This document shows positions 1 through 4,019 of a stretch of DNA of 5,652 bases, in pieces. The first letter of the stretch is position 1. Every line of letters starts with the position of its first letter. Source of the stretch: JACROF01 sp964598995 (GTDB taxonomy: Bacteria; Patescibacteriota; Microgenomatia; Levybacterales; UBA12049). The position numbers and the translations under genes were made by a program. The DNA is taken from the NCBI GenBank assembly GCA_964598995.1, contig CAZRDR010000013.1:1-5652 (forward strand), given 5' to 3'. The notes below the pieces were generated by a model. It was not told the DNA's origin. It saw nothing but the letters and a program-made list of their open reading frames with translations, and did no database searches.

Positions 1-8
1 AAAGGAGG
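1..8 (+). promoter_or_regulatory. Strong Shine-Dalgarno box for the small membrane protein gene
   Basis: AAAGGAGG lies 9 nt upstream of the ATG at 18 and fixes that start. The same octamer with the same 9-nt spacing precedes the MFS gene at 4019. A full Shine-Dalgarno means the transcript begins upstream of the window, so this gene is probably a downstream member of an operon that is cut off here. Confidence 0.85.
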
Positions 9-17
9 TAACTCGAG

Positions 18-206
18 ATGAAAACATTAGTAGTTGTTGTTTTATTACTTCTCAGTATTTATTGGTTTTTTGATCATGCTTCACCACTTCCACTCAATCA
101 CGAATCGTTAGGACTTTATCAGCATGAAATCCATCGTTTAGTTGGAATTGTTTTCTTAATGGCTGCAGTAATCGTTCAGGTTAAGTGGAAACCTGCTAAA
201 AAGTAA
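18..206 (+). CDS. Small two-helix membrane protein, function unknown
   Basis: A 62-residue protein that I do not assign to a named family. Two hydrophobic helices are visible, at about residues 3-18 and 40-56. They are joined by a short polar loop holding D19, H20, a PLPLNHE stretch (23-29) and a YQHEIHR stretch (34-40). Four histidines (20, 28, 36, 39) fall in this loop and could bind a metal or haem, but that is inference. The C-terminus is basic (KWKPAKK), which by the positive-inside rule puts it in the cytoplasm; both termini would then be inside and the His loop outside. The start is fixed by AAAGGAGG at 1-8. The Shine-Dalgarno suggests co-transcription with an unseen upstream gene, which would be the best clue to its role. 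It ends 22 nt before the methyltransferase gene, which has its own promoter. I am confident it is real, not about its function. Confidence 0.75.
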   Translation: MKTLVVVVLLLLSIYWFFDHASPLPLNHESLGLYQHEIHRLVGIVFLMAAVIVQVKWKPAKK

Positions 207-212
207 GTGAGC

Positions 213-221
213 TGGTATAAT
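213..221 (+). promoter_or_regulatory. Extended -10 promoter of the methyltransferase gene (leaderless)
   Basis: TGG followed by a perfect TATAAT (216-221) forms a TGN-extended -10 element. No -35-like hexamer lies 16-18 nt upstream. The ATG at 229 comes 7 nt after the box, where transcription should begin, so the mRNA should have essentially no 5' leader. No Shine-Dalgarno is present. An earlier ATG at 225 reaches a stop after three codons, which supports 229 as the start. Confidence 0.75.
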
Positions 222-228
222 TCCATGC

Positions 229-768
229 ATGACTAAGACACTCCAGGCGATCTTTGAGCAAAGCCTTACCCACAGAGCAGAGCATTCATGCGGTTCATAC
301 CCGTATGAGCATGCCGATGTTTTAAATATTCTATTAAAGGTGCTTAATGCTCACAATGTTTTAGAGCTAGGTACTGGTCTAGGTTATACAGCTGCAGTAA
401 TGGCAAGTAATAACCCAACAGTTCACATAGATACTATCGATAAAGATTCATCCCATATGGAAATGGCAAAAAAAAATTGGGATGAGCTGCAGATAACTCC
501 ACAGATTACTCCCTACACTGAAAAAGCTGAGGATGTCTTACCTCAATTGACTAAACAATATGACCTTATCTTTTTTGATGGTTATGTTCCATCGATGAAA
601 TTTTTAATCCAGTTTGAAAAACTGCTAAAAAAAGGTGGAGTTCTGGTCACTGCAAATATGTTCCTCAGAGATGAAAAAGGCGGAAAATATATGCGTGCTT
701 TACAAAAAGCTAGAAAATGGCAAGTTGCAACATTTTCTGACACAACTATTGCGTATAAACTTTTTTAG
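229..768 (+). CDS. SAM-dependent O-methyltransferase-like protein (class I fold)
   Basis: A predicted cytosolic S-adenosylmethionine methyltransferase of 179 residues, closest in pattern to the O-methyltransferase family (COG4122 / caffeoyl-CoA OMT-like). Motif I, the SAM-binding loop, is VLELGTGLGYTA at 44-55. The acidic end of strand 2 is TIDKD at 69-73, which should hold the ribose hydroxyls. Strand 4 is YDLIFFDG at 111-118, and strand 5 with its loop is GGVLVTANMFL at 136-146. Metal-dependent members usually have an Asp-Asn pair in that last loop; here it is Ala142-Asn143, so one metal ligand appears lost. The protein is also shorter than the roughly 220 residues usual for the family. The substrate cannot be read from the sequence. 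The gene has its own leaderless-type promoter and is followed 32 nt later by the glycosidase gene, also with its own promoter, so no operon is implied. The methyltransferase fold is near certain; the exact subfamily is not. Confidence 0.85.
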   Translation: MTKTLQAIFEQSLTHRAEHSCGSYPYEHADVLNILLKVLNAHNVLELGTGLGYTAAVMASNNPTVHIDTIDKDSSHMEMAKKNWDELQITPQITPYTEKAEDVLPQLTKQYDLIFFDGYVPSMKFLIQFEKLLKKGGVLVTANMFLRDEKGGKYMRALQKARKWQVATFSDTTIAYKLF

Positions 769-785
769 CTCACCTTGATCTTAGA

Positions 786-794
786 TGGTAAAAT
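786..794 (+). promoter_or_regulatory. Extended -10 promoter of the GH18 gene (leaderless, GTG start)
   Basis: TGG plus TAAAAT (789-794, five of six matches to TATAAT) stands 6 nt before the GTG at 801. No -35 box sits at the usual distance; TTGATC at 775-780 is only 8 nt away and too close. There is no Shine-Dalgarno in the 32-nt spacer. The expected transcription start coincides with the GTG. Confidence 0.7.
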
Positions 795-800
795 AGTTCT

Positions 801-1973
801 GTGACAAAGAAAATTAGTATTGGAATTATTGGACTCTTATCTGGTGTTCTGCTTGCTTATCTCGTCATCGTCAAACCATCATTTATTTCATTCACTTCTA
901 ATAAAACAACGCTTTTTAGTCAAAATCCGCCGAAAGTACGGACGAGAGAAGTTATTGGGTTTATGCCATACTGGCTTCTCGGGAAAGCACAGAGTGATTA
1001 CTCATCCTTTATTACTCAATTAGCTTATTTTTCATTAACTGTTGACACTGATGGAAGGATTAAGAAACTTGCATCTCCTGTTGAGGCAGAACCTGGCTGG
1101 TATGCTCTTGACTCTGGTAAGTTCAATCAACGATTAACTACTGCTCAGAAAAAAGGGTTAGATCTTTCGTTAACCGTATTTAATGGAGATGTCGATGAGA
1201 TTAACCAGATCATCTCAGAACCGAAAATTCATGCTGCTAATTTAGCGAGTGATGTTATCCTGGTGATGCGACAACACGGATTCCAAGAACTTAATCTTGA
1301 TTTAGAAAGTACGAAGGAAGCAAGTCCTGAAGCAAGAAATAACTTTACGCAATTTACGAAAGAACTGACCGAAAGGCTTAAAAAAGCTGGCTACACGATA
1401 ACAATTGACATTACAGGGATGGATCTGATCAAGCAGGATCTTATCGATCCGAAAGAGATAGGTAACATGGTAGATCATGTCTTAGTTATGACTTATGACT
1501 TTCATTATGCCGGGTCGCGGGTGACTGGTGCAGTCGCACCACTAGGTGGCGCAGGTATCAGTGCTGAGTATGATGTCCAGACTGCAATTGAGAAAGCAAA
1601 AGCGAGTATTCCAGCTAAAAAACTCATTTTGGGAGCGCCTGTCTATGGTTATGAATGGGAGACACTCGGGAATAGTCCAGGCGTTGGGAGTATCCCTGGC
1701 TCCGGCATAACTGCCAGTACGCAGCGAGTAGAAAGGTTACTTAGTTCATGTAGTAGCTGTAGTGCACAGTTCGACGAGTCTTCACAAGAGTCATATGTAA
1801 GTTATCTTGATACAGAGACCAATACGTACCATCAAATCTCTTTCCCAGATCAAAGATCAACTCAAGCTAAGATTGATTTTGCTACAGAACAAGGACTCGG
1901 CGGAATAGGTATATGGGCTCTGGGTTATGAGTCGCGTGATGTACTGACTCCTCTGAGGGATTATATTAAATAA
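801..1973 (+). CDS. Membrane-anchored glycoside hydrolase family 18-type protein (YaaH/SleL-like)
   Basis: A 390-residue predicted cell-surface glycosidase. One N-terminal membrane segment (about 5-24, after MTKK) has no obvious cleavage site or lipobox, so it probably anchors the protein with its domain outside. The GH18 barrel runs from about 50 (VIGFMPYWLL, strand 1) to the C-terminus. The catalytic strand is ELNLDLES at 163-170: the proton-donor Glu169 and Asp167 are kept, but the first Asp of the usual DxxDxDxE is Gln162 and the second is Asn165. Asn there also fits my memory of spore-type YaaH/SleL enzymes. Strand 6 carries VMTYDFHY (229-236), strand 7 LILGAPVYGYEWE (275-287), and strand 8 GIGIWALGYE (368-377) with the expected Trp. 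The likely substrate is an N-acetylglucosamine polymer such as peptidoglycan or chitin; this is inferred from the family. The only two cysteines form a CxxC at 317-320. The start is GTG. The gene converges on the FecR gene with no spacer. Confidence 0.88.
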   Translation: MTKKISIGIIGLLSGVLLAYLVIVKPSFISFTSNKTTLFSQNPPKVRTREVIGFMPYWLLGKAQSDYSSFITQLAYFSLTVDTDGRIKKLASPVEAEPGWYALDSGKFNQRLTTAQKKGLDLSLTVFNGDVDEINQIISEPKIHAANLASDVILVMRQHGFQELNLDLESTKEASPEARNNFTQFTKELTERLKKAGYTITIDITGMDLIKQDLIDPKEIGNMVDHVLVMTYDFHYAGSRVTGAVAPLGGAGISAEYDVQTAIEKAKASIPAKKLILGAPVYGYEWETLGNSPGVGSIPGSGITASTQRVERLLSSCSSCSAQFDESSQESYVSYLDTETNTYHQISFPDQRSTQAKIDFATEQGLGGIGIWALGYESRDVLTPLRDYIK

Positions 1974-1983
1974 TTATTTAATA
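1964..1983. terminator. Perfect 20-bp A/T palindrome over two abutting stop codons; possible bidirectional terminator
   Basis: The 20 bases are their own reverse complement with no mismatch, centred between 1973 and 1974. That is exactly the junction between the last stop base of the GH18 gene and that of the FecR gene. Each strand reads ATT AAA TAA, so both proteins end Ile-Lys-stop. The repeat contains no G or C, so an RNA hairpin would be weak and the T runs are short. A terminator role is therefore tentative. No stronger terminator is visible between these convergent genes. Confidence 0.4.
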
Positions 1984-2621
1984 CGGGAAGTTCTCGTCTC
2001 AGTATCAAAAATAAATGTCTTCTTTTCAGGAATCGTCTCAACTGTTGTAACATTCTCATCGTCATTGAAAGCTGCTTTCACTGTACCACTTAAGACTTTT
2101 ACCGTAATAGTACCTGTATTGATGTCTTTGGTAATAATAAAATTATTTTTATTCGATTGGACCAGAAGTGGCGAGACGCGAATCTCAAGGGGAGATGAAC
2201 TTGAGTTTGAGTATGCGATTTCGCCCTCTTTTTGTTCTAGGATTACATCTGATGGAAGAGACTGTACGATCTCAAGACTTGTAGATGGTGATAGTGAAAT
2301 AAGCATATCAGGAAAAGCTACACTGACCTTACCATCCTCATCTGTCTCAATAATTTCACCTTGTTGAATGAGTTGAGGTGAGGAAATTACTGAGCTTTCG
2401 GTAGCTGTACGTGACTGCCATTTAACAGTTCCTGATAGTGAAGTGATATCTCCATGAAGACTTAATGATGGAGCCTTTTCTAAAGAAAAACGAGAGGAAT
2501 TACTCACTGACTTTTGGGAAGTTGGTTTGACTATATCTTTTGTTGTTTTTTGTGCGATTAATAAATAAGTTCCAACAAAACCAACGACTATACAACAAAT
2601 AAAAATCAGAACATGTTTCAC
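1974..2621 (-). CDS. Membrane-anchored FecR-domain protein
   Basis: A 215-residue protein with one N-terminal membrane helix (about 4-23, containing C9 and C10), a Ser/Thr/Lys-rich linker (25-60) and a FecR-type domain (PF04773 pattern) at about 63-185. The domain shows the family order: a SSPQLIQQGEIIETDEDGKV stretch (80-99), then VAFPDMLISLSPSTSLEI (101-118), then VILEQKEGEIAY (126-137), then a second beta-rich half ending TVKVLSGTVKAAF (173-185). FecR domains were first described in anti-sigma iron-signalling proteins. Here no ECF sigma factor or TonB receptor is nearby, so a structural or sensory surface role is more likely than iron regulation. The start is GTG with no Shine-Dalgarno, 7 nt after a perfect TATAAT. 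The 3' end abuts the GH18 gene stop-to-stop. The fold assignment is good; the function is unknown. Confidence 0.8.
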   Translation of the reverse strand: MKHVLIFICCIVVGFVGTYLLIAQKTTKDIVKPTSQKSVSNSSRFSLEKAPSLSLHGDITSLSGTVKWQSRTATESSVISSPQLIQQGEIIETDEDGKVSVAFPDMLISLSPSTSLEIVQSLPSDVILEQKEGEIAYSNSSSSPLEIRVSPLLVQSNKNNFIITKDINTGTITVKVLSGTVKAAFNDDENVTTVETIPEKKTFIFDTETRTSRIK

Positions 2622-2628
2622 TATATGT

Positions 2629-2637
2629 ATTATATCA
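2629..2637 (-). promoter_or_regulatory. Extended -10 promoter of the FecR-domain gene, overlapping the GIY-YIG stop codon
   Basis: On the minus strand TGA (2637-2635) plus a perfect TATAAT (2634-2629) is followed after 7 nt by the GTG at 2621. The TAA stop of the upstream GIY-YIG gene (2632-2630) lies inside the -10 hexamer. No -35 hexamer is seen at 16-18 nt, and no Shine-Dalgarno exists, so a leaderless transcript is predicted. Confidence 0.7.
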
Positions 2638-2896
2638 AGTGAATGCTAGATGCTCTTATTAGTTGGATTTTTTCATGTCGTGATAGTTTTTTAAGTTTTG
2701 CTTCTCGTTGTAATGCATCAGTTACTGTCTTATGTTCCTCAATATATTTAAGTTTCACCGGTCGTCTGCCGCTCGTGTATTTCGCTCCACCTTTAATCTC
2801 ACCGTTATGCTGGCGTAATCGTTTTTTAATATCCACTGTTTTGCCTATATAAAATGTCTTATCTGAGCACTCAAGGATATAAACGAAGAATTGCAT
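2630..2896 (-). CDS. Small GIY-YIG domain protein (UPF0213/YhbQ-like)
   Basis: An 88-residue stand-alone GIY-YIG nuclease domain, the usual length for the UPF0213/YhbQ group. VYIL at 5-8 stands for the first half-motif and YIG at 16-18 for the second. Arg26 is the catalytic arginine candidate in KKRLRQHN (24-31), followed by His30. The conserved GGAKYTSGRRP segment is at 36-46, and Glu65 in LQREAKLKK (62-70) is the expected metal-binding glutamate. All key residues are therefore present and the domain looks intact. Family members are thought to act in DNA repair or processing, but most are uncharacterised and I cannot assign a substrate. The start ATG has no Shine-Dalgarno and lies 6 nt after a TGC-TAGTAT box. 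The gene is 19 nt downstream of the nuclease-like gene and 8 nt upstream of the FecR gene. Confidence 0.92.
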   Translation of the reverse strand: MQFFVYILECSDKTFYIGKTVDIKKRLRQHNGEIKGGAKYTSGRRPVKLKYIEEHKTVTDALQREAKLKKLSRHEKIQLIRASSIHLI

Positions 2897-2902
2897 CTAT
2901 TT

Positions 2903-2911
2903 ATACTAGCA
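2903..2911 (-). promoter_or_regulatory. Extended -10 promoter of the GIY-YIG gene (leaderless)
   Basis: On the minus strand TGC (2911-2909) plus TAGTAT (2908-2903, four of six matches) ends 6 nt before the ATG at 2896. A better-looking TATAAA at 2905-2900 is only 3 nt from ATG, too close for transcription to start before the codon. No Shine-Dalgarno or -35 box is visible. Reading through from the gene upstream remains possible. Confidence 0.5.
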
Positions 2912-2915
2912 GAAA

Positions 2916-3470
2916 TTAATCTGCAGCTCTGAAGGTGAACTGAGTATCTCTTTGCCTCATTGCATACATTTGTTTTTCGAGATCACAAACTACCTTCGAT
3001 CGAGGGATCATAGTCGGTATATCATTTCCTTCGACGAACTCATCTCCAGCTGCTACTACTGCTAAGTGTTGATCATACAGCCATTCGCGTGGTTTTCTTC
3101 GATCGCCTTCTCTACGTAATTTACTCGCGAGTTTTCCTTCAAATATGGAAACACCTGTCTGAGAAGACTTAACCTGGACGTTAACATGAGATAGTCTACC
3201 CGGTGCGCGCCTCCGATCAAGCTTAACCTTAATATCGATCTTATCGCGGGTATCTTCGATCCCTCCATGTTCAGTTCGTTGAACATCACGAACGTAGGGT
3301 AAATCAAGAAGAATTGCTTCGACGCGTTGTTCAACAATTGTTCCACGAAGGGCTTTATGAGGAAGTGTGTCTGGGGGTGGAAGGTAGGATGGTTCAGAGG
3401 GTATTGAGACTGCCGGTTCTGATAAATCGGCAACTTCAGGTTCAAATCGATATTCGAACTCCTGAGACAT
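2916..3470 (-). CDS. Hypothetical protein with PD-(D/E)XK-like nuclease pattern (QxK variant)
   Basis: A 184-residue soluble protein that I cannot place in a named family. An acidic, Pro/Ser-rich tail (1-38) precedes a region resembling the core of restriction-endonuclease-like folds. A helix follows Gly43 with Glu47 and Glu51 (GTIVEQRVEAILL, 43-55), then Asp76 and Asp79 in DKIDIKVKLD (76-85), then Gln99-x-Lys101 in VNVQVKSS (96-103). The order E, D, (E/Q)xK matches PD-(D/E)XK enzymes; the QxK form resembles DUF4365-type proteins. This is motif reasoning only. The protein is Arg-rich (about 19 Arg to 10 Lys) while its neighbours are Lys-rich, which may mean transfer or nucleic-acid binding. 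The ATG lacks a clear Shine-Dalgarno; a weak TAATAA sits 6 nt upstream. A 149-residue frame overlaps on the same strand but shows no motif and needs a TTG start, so I chose this one. Confidence 0.65.
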   Translation of the reverse strand: MSQEFEYRFEPEVADLSEPAVSIPSEPSYLPPPDTLPHKALRGTIVEQRVEAILLDLPYVRDVQRTEHGGIEDTRDKIDIKVKLDRRRAPGRLSHVNVQVKSSQTGVSIFEGKLASKLRREGDRRKPREWLYDQHLAVVAAGDEFVEGNDIPTMIPRSKVVCDLEKQMYAMRQRDTQFTFRAAD

Positions 3471-3503
3471 GCTCTTTTATTAGTTTGATTATTCTTTACG
3501 ACA

Positions 3504-3538
3504 AATGTCAATGACTTAGACCATCAAGTATTGACATT
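3504..3538. repeat. Inverted repeat containing two back-to-back TTGACA boxes in the divergent promoter region
   Basis: AATGTCAAT (3504-3512) and ATTGACATT (3530-3538) are perfect 9-bp inverted repeats separated by 17 nt. Each arm contains a consensus -35 hexamer: TTGACA on the minus strand at 3511-3506 facing the nuclease-like gene, and on the + strand at 3531-3536 facing marR. The left arm also overlaps two small palindromes, GACA-AA-TGTC (3500-3509) and GTCA-A-TGAC (3507-3515). The arms may simply reflect two divergent -35 boxes, or may be regulator sites. The minus-strand -10 is unclear: 17 nt on there is only TCAAAC. Confidence 0.55.
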
Positions 3539-3559
3539 ATTTAGCTTATGACATAAGAT
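3531..3559 (+). promoter_or_regulatory. marR-MFS operon promoter
   Basis: A consensus TTGACA (3531-3536), a 17-nt spacer and TAAGAT (3554-3559) give a good sigma-70 type promoter. Transcription would begin near 3566, leaving about 10 nt before the ATG at 3576. An alternative TAGGAT at 3563-3568 sits 7 nt before the ATG, matching the leaderless geometry elsewhere in the window. The AGGA at 3564-3567 could be a weak Shine-Dalgarno only if transcription starts further upstream. Confidence 0.6.
3545..3557. promoter_or_regulatory. Candidate MarR operator overlapping the -10 box
   Basis: CTTAT-GAC-ATAAG is a perfect inverted repeat with 5-bp arms and a 3-bp centre. It covers the end of the spacer and most of the -10 box of the marR promoter. 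MarR dimers bind short palindromes, often placed over their own promoters, so autorepression fits. The arms are short and A/T-rich, so chance cannot be excluded. Confidence 0.4.
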
Positions 3560-3575
3560 ATTTAGGATATAAACT

Positions 3576-4019
3576 ATGGATAAGCGTGAACTTCTCGAAG
3601 CATTTCTTACATCACTTTCTAAAATGAAAAGGCAGATTGAGCAGCAATCAAATACATCTGTTGAAGAACGTATGGCCACGATGTTACAGATCCATTCACT
3701 GGACTTTATCGCAGAAAATCCGCTATCTACCCCAAGTCAAGTTGCTGGTTTTCTTTGTCTTTCAAGCTCTTCAACGGCTCAACTCATCGATCGTCTCATT
3801 ACCTCAAGTTGGATTAAACGAGTTCCTGATGAATATGACAGAAGGATAGTTCATCTTGAACTAACGGATAGTGGCAAAAAACAGCTGCAAGATTTAAAAA
3901 AAAGAAGAGCAGAGCGATTTTCGCCTATCCTCACGCATGTTCCTAAAAGAGATCTTGAAGAGCTAGTTCGGATTATGGATACTATATCTATAGCCTTTGA
4001 AAAAGGAGGAAATAAATAA
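3576..4019 (+). CDS. MarR-family transcriptional regulator
   Basis: A 147-residue protein, the usual MarR size. N-terminal dimerisation helix at about 2-24; winged helix-turn-helix from about 36 to 101. The sequence STPSQVAGFLCLS (51-63) is the first HTH helix and turn, SSSTAQLIDRLITSSW (64-79) the recognition helix, and KRVPDEYDRRIVHLELTDSG (81-100) the wing with the typical D-x-R-like pair. C-terminal helices (about 102-142) complete the dimer interface. It should be a cytosolic repressor or activator that releases DNA on binding a small ligand. Its stop TAA shares its last A with the ATG of the MFS gene, and the Shine-Dalgarno for that gene lies inside its Lys-Gly-Gly codons near 143-145. 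The two are therefore almost certainly one operon, with MarR controlling the transporter and probably itself. The ligand cannot be inferred. Confidence 0.93.
   Translation: MDKRELLEAFLTSLSKMKRQIEQQSNTSVEERMATMLQIHSLDFIAENPLSTPSQVAGFLCLSSSSTAQLIDRLITSSWIKRVPDEYDRRIVHLELTDSGKKQLQDLKKRRAERFSPILTHVPKRDLEELVRIMDTISIAFEKGGNK
4002..4009 (+). promoter_or_regulatory. Strong Shine-Dalgarno box for the MFS gene inside the marR coding end
   Basis: AAAGGAGG lies 9 nt before the ATG at 4019 and fixes that start. It is identical in sequence and spacing to the box at 1-8. It lets the second cistron be translated from the marR transcript and supports translational coupling through the TAATG overlap. Confidence 0.85.

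Noticed and set aside
761..766. T6 run at the end of the methyltransferase gene as an intrinsic terminator
   Set aside because: No G/C-containing hairpin precedes it and it encodes part of the final codons.
775..780. TTGATC as a -35 box for the GH18 gene
   Set aside because: Only 8 nt separate it from the -10 box, far below the 16-18 nt required.
820..1023. A 67-codon + strand frame inside the start of the GH18 gene
   Set aside because: It lies wholly in another frame of a well-supported gene and shows no protein-like pattern.
1929..1950. GAGTC...GACTC inverted repeat near the end of the GH18 gene as a terminator stem
   Set aside because: It is inside coding sequence, has 5-bp arms, a 12-nt loop and no following T run.
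2065..2367. A 100-codon + strand frame antisense to the FecR gene
   Set aside because: The opposite strand gives a clear anchor plus FecR domain; this frame has no promoter, no Shine-Dalgarno and no domain.
2994..3260. Repeated TTCGATC-like words in the nuclease-like gene
   Set aside because: They fall at irregular spacings and follow from Arg, Asp and Ser codons in an Arg-rich protein; no array or palindromic unit emerges.
3062..3511. A 149-codon open frame on the minus strand overlapping the nuclease-like gene
   Set aside because: It needs a TTG start that is itself part of the TTGACA box, shows no recognisable motif, and covers the same DNA as the 184-residue frame, which has an ATG start and a coherent motif order.
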